A program made the position numbers and the translations under genes. Positions 12,074 to 27,000 of a stretch of 64,000 bases of DNA are shown piece after piece. The number at the start of each line of letters is the position of its first letter. The first letter of the stretch is position 1. The notes beneath the pieces were generated by a model. It searched no databases and was not told where the DNA came from. It saw nothing but the letters and a program-made list of their open reading frames with translations. This stretch comes from Dendrophyllia cribrosa (lineage: Eukaryota; Cnidaria; Anthozoa; Scleractinia; Dendrophylliidae): NCBI GenBank assembly GCA_024195265.1, contig JAJLRJ010000013.1, positions 15,949,162-16,013,161 of the forward strand, read 5' to 3'.

Positions 12074-15000
12074 CTGCGAGACAAATTGGATTTTCAATCA
12101 GTCTATAGTACAGAGTATTTCATGGTTAGCTCATTCATTTGGTAGCGCTTTAAAGTCTAAAAGGTGGAAGGTCGATAGTTCCACTCCAGCCGAACCAACC
12201 TTTCCTGTTTTACTTTACCCTAACAACTACAACTAGAGTTAGCCCAGTCGTTCACGCGATGTATCAAGGAAATGGCGCCGGCTACTTCTTCAAATCAGGA
12301 TGGGCAGTGGTCACCCTAGAGACTCATCGATATTTTAATGATATAACATTGGCAGTGGCGCCCAGTGTTGATGTCATTCTAAAACAATGAATGTCAACAT
12401 TAAAGTTCAAAAGGTCTCTCACCTGGAGAGTGTTTAATATATTGAAGAGGTATGCCATGAATATGGTATCTTGATTGACAACAAAAACTCCAACAATCCA
12501 CGTTAAGCCAAGAAGACAAGAGAGCAGCGCACACCCCTTGGACCAGTACCTGTTACAGGTCGAAAAACAAATTATAACATTTATTTTACTTTCGTCGGCA
12601 CATTTTTTCTGCAGAAATTATTTTCGACTTCTGAACATTTAACAGTGCTAAAGGTTAAGTTTATGTAAGCATGGATTTATTTTCAGTGTGATTGTCGCAT
12701 TAGATAGATTTTCAGCAGTAACCTCCCCCAGGGGGAGTTACTCCTTACAATTTTTGGTGGGGATGTGTGGCCCGCCTTTTGAGAGACTGTTGAGACCCTT
12801 ACCCATGTTCAGACCTGAGCCCTAAACAGATACACATTTTCAGTCCAAACCTATTGGGGCTGCACGTACCTATATAACCTATAAGGAAGTACCCCCCGAG
12901 TGCTGCAAAAAAAATCCGCCATAAATTTAATTACACCTTGGTCAATGTAAAGTAAACCACGAGTAGTCCCTTAATTCCTGTCGGTAATAGTCGTTAAACT
13001 AATTTAAACTTGCGAATTTTTTCAACCACGATTGGTCTGTTCTACACAGCAGAGCCGTGGATGACAACAGCCCTCACCCACCCCTCCCTGATTGATTACT
13101 GCCAATGAACTCGTGAATAAAACATCACATAGCTCAATTCATTTACCTTATTTTCTGAACGCTCGTGTCGCTTGTCTTTGTGCTCCCTCTACTCGACATT
13201 ACCATAAAGGTCTTCCCCAAGCAAATGAAATTAAACTGCAAACAGGATTAATGATAGATGATGACAAAGGAATAGGACTACGTCAGCGTTATTTAATCTG
13301 AAACAGGAAACCGGCGCGGATAGTACCGGCCGTAACCACGTGCTAGTAACGCACCACTGCTCGCCCCTCATAAAAGGAATTTGAAAGAAAAACGCCTAAA
13401 CTTACCAAGCAGACAAGGAGTACGGGTCCAACAAATGCCCAGGTAAAATGTCTCTCAAACGACAACCAACAACTGCAAAATTCAACATTTCATCTAGTCA
13501 CTTTTACTGCAGGACCTGCAGTGCCACAGTAACCTTCAAAGCTCGATAATAGTATTGTATTTGTATTTTACTATTAGCTCGATACTCATGACACTGAAAG
13601 TATCTTACTTTCTCTTTTAATTATACTTTCTTACAGAGGAACGAGAGAAAAGGGACAGGAACGAACGATCAATGCGGCCTTATCGGCGGTAAACCTCTTC
13701 CTTTTAGAGCCGGATAATTTTGTGGTCACATTACGGTCGATGCCATGTTAACAACTTGGATAAATAGAAGCAAGGTTCGAATTTGTATTAATAAATTAAA
13801 GTGACAGACTACTTACAACTCTTTTGTGCCATAGCCTTGGTGAAATAGCAGAGCAGACCCACCCACTACAATAGCAGGTAGTCCTGTGAAACAACAACAC
13901 TCGTGTGAATAAAGTCGCATTGTAAAATCACCACTCTTGCTATTTCGCAGACATGAAGTTATTAAGAAATTGTATACTTTCAGGAGATATATCTTGACTT
14001 CAACATACTACAATAGATCGGTTCCTTGGAAGTTATCTATTACTATTTCTCACGAATTCGAATGGGACAACATTTGTCTGACACAGCGACGGTGATTTGC
14101 AAATGTATACTACGAAACATGTCAGCAACAAATTCAAATGTATGAAGACAGACCTACGCTTAAATAAAGAGCTAACAGTTTCGAATGGAATTCAAGAGCT
14201 TGTGAAACAAGGCTCCTCCGTGCAAAGCAAAAATGCAAATCAAATTTTGTTAAAGTCCTCTAATTCAATATCTTGACATGCAGTAGCGATAGTTTTGGTG
14301 TTGGTAAAAGAGCTAGTATTTTCAATTTCCCTGTATGCCAAGACCAAACTCAAGATAGAGGCCTGATTTAAGTAATAAGAAAATTAATAAATCTCACCCC
14401 AGCCGCACAGCATAAAAACAGCTCTGTCCCTGGCCGGCCGAGTCTTGCTGCGGAATATCTTGACAAGCATTAGATAAAGGACGACTCCTTCAAGAGCCAT
14501 CCAAGAAAACGATACCAGGAATATGTAGTGTAATGTAATGGCGATAGTTTTACACATTATCTGCAAGAAGATAAGCACATAATACTTTATTAAACACAAT
14601 ATTAGAAAAAAAAGCAACGACTTAAACTTGCTTTTTTCGCTATGACCTAGAGTTAAGGGATAAACAGACAAATTATAATATAAAGTAGAGAATATGCCCA
14701 AAAATAGCGTTACCGACATTTTCATATAACAAAATCATTTAAATAGCAAAAACGGAAAGCAGCAATGTCGACAATTACCTTGTGTGCTGTTTTGGTAATG
14801 CCAAACAAAAACAAAGTTTCTGCGAAACCCAAGGATAGCGCTAAATTGGCGTGAACAAAATAACGTTGCCGTGTATTCCTAAACCTGAAAAACATTGGTA
14901 ATCTATAATTCATAAAGTGTAAAATATTAAACCTAAAAAGTTATACTGACATACAGTGAGTGGAAGCTCTCTTAACGGACACTCTCGTAAGCGGACAGCT

Positions 15001-18000
15001 TTACTTACGACCGCCTTCACAAAACCCCGTTTGAACTCCCATACAAACTCGGTGTTGACACATTCACGACTTTCAGGGGTTACGATTTAGACACTCCCTT
15101 TCCTTTGTTTTTAAGCTCCCGTAAGCGGACACCCGGCCGAAATCGACCCGAAAGAGAATCCCATTTGCCTCAATCTGATTTTAATAAATCAACTTCACAT
15201 CGCTGTCCGTCACATTGATTTTATAGTACATTGATAACAGTGCGATATTTCGTCATACACATGTATGTCATGTATGTCGTCATACACATCTGCCAGGTTA
15301 CATTTCAAAACACCACCTATATGCTTGTGACTGGAATTACAACGTCGTCAACACAACGATTGTAGCCAAGGCACTCAAGCTTTGATATCAGCCATGGCAG
15401 AGACATTTTAGTGTCCTCATAAAAAATGTACTGGCAAGGAATTTCTTGATGGACTTGCAACTTAATTTTTTGAATTCTATGAAGCAGTCTTCCATCCGCA
15501 AACTATATAACTGCATTTTGTTGCGGTGGTATTTGTTTGCATTCCCAATGTTTATTGTTAGCTGGGCAAGGTCCCGTAAGCGGTCATCTATCCTTTCCAT
15601 CTCTAGTGGCTGCTTACGAGAACCATTCTCATAAGCGGCCACCTCCAGTTAGACTCAGATGCAAACACCCACGCTGCCTCACGTGTCCTTTCTTACAAGA
15701 AGGTCAAACAAAATTCACCTTTTCTTCAACAAAGGAAGAAAGACATATTAATGACAATTTAACCTGCAAATCTAAAAACCTTATTTATTTAATCCAATGT
15801 AAAAAATGCGCTAAACTTAACTTGCCATGTCAATACATTGGGGAAACTAAACGACATCTTCACGAACGCTTTGGTGAACATCGCCGCTCCATCCTAGATC
15901 ACCACCAACTCGCTAATCCGACCCCTGTCTCACAGCACTTCAACCTGCCTGAACATTCAATCAACGACATCCAGCTCATTCCTTTGGAACTTATACATAA
16001 TAGCCGTGACTCTGTTCGGAAGGCTGAGGGCACACCTTATTGACAAGGCAAAGACACTGGAGCCATACGGGATAAACAGACGCGAGTAGTATATCTACTG
16101 AAATCATCGATTAAAATACACCACAATTTGGGGATCCAGTGGCCTTCATAAAACTACCAATTCAGAGAACTGAATGGTGTGAAAATCGCTTTTAACCAAT
16201 CGGCGGATCAAAAACACAGTCAAGACAGCTTAAACTTCTTGTATGTTAAAACAACAGCAGAAAAAAAAAACAGTTTAAACAGCTAAAACAGTCAAAATGT
16301 CTCATACGCTAACTCTTACGTCATACTTTACTGACTCGGGTAAGCCGTCTAACACCCACTGTCTACCGCAATGACGTCACTTTTAAATATTATGCAGATC
16401 CACATGAATCCACATGATCCACATGATCCACCCGTCGCAGAACCCCCATTATATATACTACTGACGCGATGAGCTTCATTCATGACACTTATAATCTGAC
16501 ACGCTCTTGACCTATCATAATCATGGATTTCATATTTTTAAACTTTTATATTTAACGGCCTTGTAACGTATTTACTCATTTTTTGTCTTTCTGCCCCCGT
16601 TCGTTCCTCGATTCGCGTTGATTTGTTTAAAAACTGAGAAATCGCGCAGGAGTGAATGGGTTAATTAAGGCTTCCAAATGTGGCAGCACTTCACTTCCAA
16701 TAGGTGGTTTGCAATCAATCTCTAGAGACATAGATAACAATAGTGAAACGAACAAATGCTGGTGGACGAACAAAAGGAGCTAATGAGAGAACTATTGTTT
16801 ATGTCCATGTCCATGCGATGACGTAACATGAAAACCACCTATATGGAACCACTAGTCAGTACAAATATCCAGGCATAACTAATCAATGATCAATGACATC
16901 AATGAGTAATCAATGGGTAATCAATGGGTAATCAGTTGATTTATCATTGAGTATTACCAATACTCAATGAGTAATCAATGATTAATCGAACCCAAAAAAT
17001 TTTGTGGGTCATTGATTACTCATTGATGTCATTGATTACTCATTTTACACCAACAGAGACCTTCCAGTACTGACCCATTTCTCTTCCTGCCACCCACCAG
17101 TGGTCAGTAAGGGGCTCATAAAAGGTGAAGTCCTGAGACTTTTAAGAACAAATTCCTCAGCGAAATCATTCAGTGAGAATATCAACAACTTCAAAGCACG
17201 CCTCCGTGCTAGAGGCTACACTCACAATCTCATTGAGAAAATAATTTCCGAGATAAAATTCAATGAACGGAAGTCATCTTTGCAGCAAAAAAAAGAACGT
17301 GTGAAAAAGAATACTTTCGTAACAACGTACCACCCAGCGTTGCCTAATCATAAAAACATCTTAATGAGCAAATGGCATTTAATTCAGAACAAACCATTGC
17401 TAAGAGAAATATACAAAGAGCCTCCCCTTATCTCATACAGAAAAGGAAAATCCTTGGGGGATATACTTGTTAGAGCATGCAAAACTCTAAAAGTCACATT
17501 CCACGTTATCACGAGCTTATATGAGTCGTGTCTGACCTGTCAACATCTCTTTTCATGCAAATTCATGACTAATCAATGACATCAATGACTAATCAATGAC
17601 CAAACATTTTGTGGGTCATTGATTAGTCATTGAGTACTCATTGAGTATTGGCAATACTCGATGAGTAATCAATTGATTACTCATTGATTACCAATTGATT
17701 ACTCATTGATTACATTGATATCATTGATGTCATTGATTAGTTAAGCCTGGAAATATTTGGCGATACGTCGCTATCATATGAAATTTAGATAAATCCCATA
17801 CATTTCCTATAAAATTACAAACGGTCATGTTACACAAACAGATTGTCTGGGCTCCCTGTGGTTAGAGGAACAGATACGACGAAGTCTGAGAGCTAAGCTG
17901 AATGGAATGGCTCGTTTAGTATGTTTAGGATGACATGAAGAGTGTAACAAGTATTGATGCTTGTCAGTAGGTTTAGTGTAAAGGTCAGTAGTGATTCCGC

Positions 18001-21000
18001 CGTTGTTGAGAGACGTTAACATCTAGAAAGGGTATGGATGTAAAGGAATAATGACATGTGAATTTAATAGTGGGGTGAATGTTATTAAGATAGGTTGTAA
18101 AAGTATGGAGGTCGTCTAAAGAGTGCGTCCAAATAATAAAGATGTCGTCAATGAAACGTTTCCATGTGTGTGGTTGGTAAGGGGCACGTGATAGAGCGTT
18201 GGTCTCAAATTTGGCGAGAAAAAGAGTGGCATAAGAAGGTGCCATTCCAGTTCCCATGGCAGTACCGTGCATCTGTAAATAGTGCTTGTCGTTAAACGAA
18301 AAATTGTTCATAGCAAGGATAATGCGTATGAGGTCACAAATAGTTTCTGTTCTGACAGTAGAACATGAAGTGCGGACAGGCGTCGATGCCTTCATTATGG
18401 GGTATGTTGGTGTAGAGAGATGAGACGTCAAGAGTAACAAGAAAAGCATTGTCTGGCAGTTGTCCGAGTTGTTCGAGTTCGTTGAGGAAGTGTGTAGTGT
18501 CTTTTATGAAAGATTGTGTCGTCTGTACTAAAGGTTTAAGATGATAGTCTACAAATTGTGAGATACGCTCTGTGGGGTGAGAGTTGGAGAAAATAATAGG
18601 TCGTCCAGGGTTATTCTGTTTATGTATTTTTGGTAAAATGTAGAAACGTCCTGCTTTAATGTTGGTCTGTATTGAAAAGCGTTTGGTTTGATCGTCAATA
18701 TGTGGTCATGGTGCATGCGTTCTACGTATATACGTACGCATTTGTGGATGTCATCGGTAATGTCGTTGTCAAGGGTTTTGTAAGATTTAGTATTGTTGAG
18801 TTAGCGTAAGCATTCGTTTATGTACCAGTCTCTGTCCATAACAACTACACCAGAGCCCTTGTCTGCAGATTTAATGACAATGTCATTTCGTCTGCTGAGT
18901 AGTTTACAGGCATGTCGCTCCCATGCAGTAAGATCGTCACGTACGGGTTTAGGTTTAAAGTTAAGCAGGTCATGTTCTACAGCGTCTAAAAAGTGTCAAG
19001 TGCAGGGTCTCTGTGGGGAGGAGGGATCCAAGTACCTTTAGCACAGAATGGGTTAGTCATGAAAGTATTCGAGAAGTCGCATACGTCGGCTGAATTAATT
19101 AAAATCAGCTCTAACTTCAGTCCAGTCAATATGGCGAGGAGTGGGAGAAAAGGAAAGACCCCGGGGAAAGACCCCTTGCAAGCATTTGGGTTTCGTCTTG
19201 AGTAAGAGTTAACAGCGTTGGTGTCCAGTTGAATATTATGGTTATCGCGTCGCCAGTATTTGTTTTTGTTAGTTCTACGTTTACGGCGGCGTCTGTTATT
19301 GCGTGTAGAAATAGAATGATTGACAGCGGTGTTGTTAGGATCATTAATAGGTTGATCGTGAATGTGATTAGTGGAAGTGGTGTCGGTGACCTGTGAGTTA
19401 TGTCGTGAATGTGGACGGTTGAAAGAAGGTAGAATTATATTGCTTATATTGCTTTTGTATCATACAACCTCGTTCCCATGGTCTCTCTTGTTCCCGCTCG
19501 CTCCAGGGGGCGGGAACAAGAGAGACCCTGGGAACGAGGTTGTTGTATCATACTGTTTCATTTTTACGCTGATTAGATCCTTTACTACAGGATCCGGTGC
19601 TTCTATTTTGTTACGGTGGTCCTTGCAAACACAGTTACGTTTTTATGTCTTGATCTGTATTTTCATTGGGTATCAAGATACATGCACCTGACCGAAATGG
19701 AATACTCCGATTGGCTGATAACCTTTTAAATAATTAATGAGTTTGAGAACTAAGGTTCTTTGTTGTCTCAAGGGTTTTGATTTCCGTTTGGATCAAACAA
19801 TAAAAGGGAAATTTCCCTTCAGTATACAATTGGGATACTATTTCACTCGAAACTGAGTGCCGGATCAAAAGAAAACGGGCTCTGTTTAGCAAATTTGAAA
19901 ACCATTGAAACAATTTTTTCTGGTCAGGTCTGGATCGTCGTTGCTATTTAGTGCTCACCGGGATAGACGGCCGCGTGTCAGGACAGCTTTCAGATTGGGT
20001 TAAATTCGCTGAGCTCAGCTAGTCAACTAGATGGCTCTCAAGACTACTTATCTCGCAGTTCTCTGCTTTTTGGCATCTTGTACTGCCTAACAGAACTGTA
20101 GCGAGGCTCAGTGCAAGCTTCTGCCGGTTGGAAAAGATTTAAGAGTGACTTTCCCTAAATACCAACTATAGCCGTGCAAGATAGAAAAATCGAAATCGCC
20201 CAAACTTTGCCACAATAAAGACCTTAGAAAACTATTTTAGAAAATATAGGTTTCAGCTGTTTTGGATTTATATATTCCAAGCAGGACAATATTTTAATAT
20301 TTACCCTTGCCAGAGGCCTCAGACAGGCGAAAAATGCTCTTTTTAGTTGGCCTCGTGTGCAAAATTTAAAACAGGCTGGATCACTATTTCACTACTTTAG
20401 AATCCAGCGATCCTTTCTTTACCTTTTGCCGTTATTAGAATGTAATAATATTTCAACTTCAATTTTTGGGAATTTTTTTAAGTTACCGTTAGAAACGGTG
20501 TTTTTAAAAGTGTCAAAATTGGCTAACTTTAGAAACAAAAATCACTACCTGGTACATGGTTTTTGAACTCAAGTTAACATTCTAATAAAACAGCAACTCT
20601 AGTTCTATTGAAATATGAAATAAAATTTTGGGGCAATTAAAACTGCGAAGTTTGACAGCCGAAAACATTCACGTTATTTGATCGAAATTGGAGAATGTTA
20701 ACCATCAACAACAGTCGCATCGCCCGCCGATAAAATTGAATTGCCCTAGTGTTTTATTATATTTTCTTCAAGGAGACCTTTCTCGTACCACTTTATGGTC
20801 ATATTTAGGTTTTGCTGGTAAAATGCATCCTTTGTGGCTTCGAAAAAGTTATATTCCTTTAGTCGTTTCTCAGGCAAATTAAGACAAGTCGCTTTATACT
20901 CTGTTTACAACCAAGAATTATCGCCGATAAACCCTTGTGAATCTCTTCATCTTCACTACTTTTTTAGGGCATCTTCTTATATGATAACATAAGACATAAA

Positions 21001-24000
21001 AATAAAACAAAACGAAAGTAAAGCGGGACTCACCTTTGATTTCTTTGGGTCAAGAACGATACAAGAACGTCGAGAAAACAAAGTCCGTTCATCGCCGTGC
21101 CGAGCGTGACAGCATTGCGAGGCACCGTGACAAGTTTTACTAAGTCCCAGGTCACCAGCTCTGTCACGTCAACATTTCGTACATCGAAGGTGGAAAACGA
21201 GTAGTCTCCTGAGCTACTGTCTAAACATTTATTAGTAAAATTCATGGCAACGTAATTTTGTTTAAAGCTGACGTAACATTGAATTCATTGCAATAACTGT
21301 GAGTCATTCTTACAACTGTGAGTTTTGTGCTGCTGCACTTGTCTTACAATTGGTGTCTGGTATTGTACCCCTACAAGTTTAGGAACATCTTTGTTTCGGA
21401 ATTTCGTCTGCAGCCAGGGTTCTCAATATCAAAAAAAGTTGATGGGGAACCTTTACTCCAGAACAATAAAGCTCCCAACCTTCCAAAATATTGGATTTAC
21501 CGCCGGGGGGGGGGACTATCCAGTTCGGCTTTTACATAAACTTCTTCATCGACCTCTACATTCTTTCTTCCCTTTGAAACTGGCAATGAGATTACACCGA
21601 GAAGTCCCCAGAAGAAAACTGGCTCTCTTAACGAGGTGGTTGTGAATAATGTAGAGTTCGACGAAGAAGTTTCTGTAAAAGCCGTAATGGATTCCGTGGC
21701 AAATCCACTATTTTCCTGTCCAAAGGATGATTGCATAAAGGCATACACGCGTCACTCGGCTTTAGAAAATCATTTGTTCTACGAGAAATGTGAGTTGCGC
21801 CCTGTTAAAGAGACACTTATGGACAAGGCAAAAGCCATGTACATGTATTACGAAAAGCTGCAAGGTGATGCAAGTGCTCCTCCCCCAACTCTGGAAGGTA
21901 TGCCGCTTCCAAGTCTAACAACAACAACTGAAGCACTACCGGAAGGATGGGCCCTAAGATCGAGCAAGAAAACCACACGGTTTAGCTAGAAAAAGAAGAG
22001 CGTCAAAACAGCGACACATACAACGTGAATCCGGCCACGAATAACAGGACGAAGACACAATAGCAGCTGAAGAGGAAGCGGCAAATGAACATGTCCGTTC
22101 AACTGTTATGAAAGAAGTGGCCTTGACGCACCCAATTGTGTATGACATGTTTAACTTATGTGACATGTTCCAGTCACGTAAACTGCAACAACTCAGTTTA
22201 TTAATGCTTCGCACTGTTTTGACGTTGAAATAGAGCACATCAAAGGGCGAAGGAAAGCACCTTATCTTTCTTTGTTAGAAGACCTTATAAAAGCATGCAA
22301 CTGTTGTGAGGGGGATCCGGCTTAGGATTTTATTCTTTGGGAACGAAATATTCAAAAGCCATTAAGCCTGCAATTCTTTTTTGTCCCCTTTCAAGAATTG
22401 CCCCACTCTCGAAAAAGGAAAAGAACGAAATTTCGCGATTTTAATCTGGCGTGTTTAAGAAACAAAAATTGTTCAATTTATACAGTAAGGTTGGAAGAAC
22501 ATACCAAGCATATTTTGGCTGCGAATTCTTATTCTGATTACACATTTCCCTCCAAAGTTGATGTTCAACAAAGTAAACCAATACCACCGAAGTATTAGCT
22601 AGATTATTGTTCTGGAGTAAAGGTTCCCCATCAACTTTTTTTGATATTGAGAACCCTGGCTGAAATTCCGAAACAAAGATGTTCCTAAACTTGTAGGGGT
22701 ACAATACCAGAAACGAATTGTAAGACAAGTGCAGCAGCACAAACCTCACAGTTGTAAGAATGACTCACAGTTATTGCAATGAATTCAATGTTACGTGCTT
22801 TAAACAAAATTACGTTGCCAAGAATTTTACTAATAAATGTTTAGACAGTAGCTCAGGAGACTACTCGTTTTCCACCTAATGTTGACGTGACAGAGCTGGT
22901 GACCTGGGACTTAGTAAAACTTGTCACGGTGCCTCGCAAACGAAACGACTAAAGGAATATAACTTTTTCGAAGCCACAAAGGATGCATTTTACCAGCAAA
23001 ACCTAAATATGGCCATAAAGTGGTACGAGAAAGGTCTCCTTGAAGAAAATATAATAAAACACTAGGGCAATTCAATTTTATCGGCGGGCGATGTGACTGT
23101 TGTTGATGGTTAACATTCTCCAATTTCGATCAAGTAGCGTGAATGTTTTCGGCTGTCAAACTTCGCAGTTTTAATTGCCCCAAAATTTTATTTCATATTT
23201 CAATAGAACTAGAGTTGCTGTTTTATTAGAATGTTAACTTGAGTTCAAAATCCATGTACCAGGTAGTGATTTTTGTTTCTAAAGTTAGCCAATTTTGATA
23301 CTTTTAAAAACACCGTTTCTAACGGTAACTTAAAAAAATTCCCAAAAATTGCAGTTGAAATATTTTTACATTCTAATAACGGCAAAAGGTAAAGAAAGGA
23401 TCGCTGGATTCTAAAGTAGTGAAATAGTGATCCAGCCTGTTTTAAATTTTGCACACGAGGCCAACTAAAAAGGGCATTTTTTGCCTGTCTGAGGCCTCTG
23501 GCAAGGGTAAATATTAAAATATTGTCCTGCTTGGAATATATAAATCCAAAACAGCTGAAACCTATATTTTCTAAAATAGTTTTCTAAGGTCTTTATTGTG
23601 GCAAAGTTTGGGCGATTTCGATTTTTCTATCTTGCACGGCTATAGTTGGTATTTAGGGAAAGTCACTCTTAACATCTGAATTTCAATTCAAGGCTTCCGA
23701 GAAAGGTGTGGAACTTGTCTACTTGAATTTGAAAATTGGTAACGAAACCTACCGTCCTTTGGACGTAAACGACGAGTTTCTACCAAACACATGGGTGTAT
23801 GCTAAGTCCATCAGAGAACCCATGTTGTCTTTGCCGTACGACTACGATGAATCATCTCTGGGGCTTTTGAAATATCAAGTGAGAAGTATGACAGTACCCT
23901 TGGAAGATCATCGGAGTGGATGCCTCGCACGGTTGAACTCGTCTTGTCAAAACAAGGTGATTGGAAGAGCGCTGTTAAAAAGTGTCATTAAGACCAATTC

Positions 24001-27000
24001 TGGCGAAATGTCACACAAGGCAGATGTTGTTTGTGTTGAAGTTATTAAGAGGGGAACATTGGAGGGTAGCTCATACCGCAATACCGCAGCATAAAATCAA
24101 AAATACCGCAATACCGCAAGGAAAATCGACAAAATACCGATACCGCAGGTATGGACTTATCAGGCGGGTACAAATATTTTTGGAGAGATGTAGGATAAGC
24201 GATCTAGTTACGGTCAGTTGTGCGTTTTACGTAGTCGTAGTAAGACTTACCTCGTAGAAGGAACTAAAGCTTTCGCAGCAAATGACCACGTGACACTTTC
24301 GTAACAGTTCTAGGTTGCATACCGAAAATGTTAATTGCTCTCTACAAGTGATATCCCTTTGTCCTCGTAACACTCCGAATGTGTGGTTCCAGAAAATATC
24401 CATACCCCCTCCATGGATGGTCTTTCAGTTTAGACCCTCCTCCTCCACCCTACTGGAATTTCCGTTCTAGGGCGGTTCTTTGACAACCCCCCACTCCCCA
24501 GGAATTTCCGACTTTTCTTTTTACCCTTTTCAAATTCACAACTGTGTCATGCTTTTAAAAAACGTTTACACACAACATTTGTGACCTCTCACGCGAAAAC
24601 GATACTGACGGCTATCCGTTCAAACCATTCAAGCCGTTCACTTGCCGTTCATCAGCCGTTCACGAACGGCAGGAGGCCGTTCGAACGGCTGTGATTTCGT
24701 GATTAGCCGTTCAAAAAATTTATTCAGCCTTTCAAAAAAAAATCTTCAACCGTTCGAACGGCTGCTGCTAGCCGTTCAAAAAAAATCTTCAGTCTTTCGA
24801 ACGGCTAACGGTTTACCTATACCCTGGAATCCAGAATCCGGAATCCGGAATCTTGAGCGTGAAATCCTAAAAGCCGGAATGAACCAAAACACGAAAAATA
24901 AATCACGTAAATATCCGTTTAATACCCGTTTAATTTTTCGTAATTGACATCGCGTGGCGCAGTTTTCCGATTCCTTACTTTACCTTTTTACGCCAAAATT
25001 TTGACTGTAGCGTGACCTGATTGTATAACGCACGCTGTGGTCTAAACTGAGTGTAGTGCGACACATCACGCTTCGTTGTCAAGCACATTCACAGGCTTAG
25101 CCAATCTATAAACAGAATAGATGAGAGTGAAATCGTGGCGGCACAAGCGGCCCGTTGAAACGAAGTAGTCGCGATTTTAAATTTGTCACATTCCATCATG
25201 AGTTTATGAATGTCGCTATTCTTACATGGTAGAGATTACACACGTCATCTAGGGATCTCTAGGAGTGTTATTTCATAATACTATTTGGAGAATGACAGCA
25301 AAGGTCAGCGAATCATCAGCCTGTCAAATACCGAAATACCGCGCAAAAAAACGCGTTTTATCGAATACCGCAGTCCGAAATAATCAAATACCGCATACCG
25401 CAGTCTCAGACAATACCGAAATACCGCGTTCAAAAATAAAATTTACCGAAATACCGCACGAAAAATGGACCTATACCGCGATACCGCGAACCCCAATGTC
25501 CCCCTCTATTAATGAAGAATATACATTGTTTAAACTATTTTTTGAAAGCAACGTCAAGTACAATTGCTGTGTAAAGAGAAAAACTGAGGATATTCGTTGC
25601 GAACAGTCTGTTGAGAGACCTGGTTGGTTTCAAGCATTTAATGTTGTTCTTGACGTTTTAACAGTTGTTATGGTGTTGTGTTGTCCTGTGCTTCCTCTTA
25701 CACTTCCAAACTATATTTTTAATTTCGAAGAAGAGCTTGAGAGAGAAGAGAAAGAAGAACAAGAAGAACAACTCCATGATAGTGGCGGCGTTGTTGAAGG
25801 TAGTCGACGAGACCAGGGACGAGACATTCCAATGAGAAGTGAGTACGAGTCTCTCGACCAAAGTTACGTTTACTTAGATGACGCAAGTCCAATAACGTGT
25901 TCCACGCCCTTAAAAATTGGTATCTTTGGTCAATATACCAAGGGACCACTAAATACAAAGCTTTCCTTCAATATCAAATTGGCTATTTTTTATTATTGTA
26001 TAGTTCCGCTAATTTTCTACATAAAATTACTGTTACATTTCACAATAAAACGTAGGTATTTCGACGAAGCTTCAACAAAGCAAAGCGCAGTTCTAGACGG
26101 ATTTCAGCTTTTTTCGAATTTCTTTTTTTCAGTTGAGTTACAAAATCCCATTGGTATCTTCATTATGACTATGGTAACTGTTGTTCCCTTTGTGGTGATT
26201 TTACTTTTGGGCCCTAAGGATTTTTTGCTCACGAGACCAGGTTTCAAGATTTACAAGTGTTTTCTTTGCAAAGAAATGATATCTTCAGTCGGAGAAGATA
26301 TGCGTACACACATAATGAAATGGCAACTAAATCTTTACAAGTTTGCCATCAAATTAGTGAAGTTACACAATAATATAATTAGTAAGGTTATAAAACATTG
26401 CACAGGAACATGTGAGAAACAAATCGGGCCTCCACGCAAACGACTCAAGAGAGCCTTTGTCGCCACTTGTTGGGTTTTGCCTTTTAATGTTCTGATTGTC
26501 ATATTTGGTGTGATTTTAGGATTAGTTGGTCTCGGTATATTTCTAGTGGGTTTGGTGGCACTTAGTCTGTGGTATTCACCGTTTGTTTGCCTGCAATACT
26601 TTTTATGTACAAAGTTCGCTATGTTTGTACACGGGGCTGGGATGTCCAAAGAACAGGAGGAAATGCACAGAATTGGCTGAAAAATGCCTTAGTCAGGGAT
26701 ACAGCCAGAAACAAAAAGGAATGTCTTAAAGGGATAGTTATTTTTGTCATGATTTGTTTCGGTTTTGTTTTCTGTTTGTTTTTCTACTTTTTATTAGTAT
26801 GGGTATCAATAGCTACTTGTTTGCTAGTATCTATATCTTGTCGTTTTATTGTTAGAATGTTTGGTTTGACAGTCATGGGATTAGTATTAAATAGAGAAAT
26901 TGCAAGCCCTCTTGTAGCATTCTTTCTTACAGCTACAACGAACATGTTTCTCTGTTACTTTAACTTACAAAAGGGGTACAAGGAAGTCAAGAAAATGATT

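Noticed and set aside
16862..17758. CRISPR-like array of ATCAATGA repeats
   Set aside because: Units are short, contiguous and palindromic without unique spacers, in a eukaryotic intron.
20357..23454. Mirrored frames at 20357-20566 (+) and 23245-23454 (-)
   Set aside because: By-products of the inverted arms of the element at 20143-23668.
25265..25517. Start of the nested gene's second exon at ATG 25295 or upstream
   Set aside because: This part is ATACCGC repeat; a good acceptor at 25517 joins exon 1 in phase.
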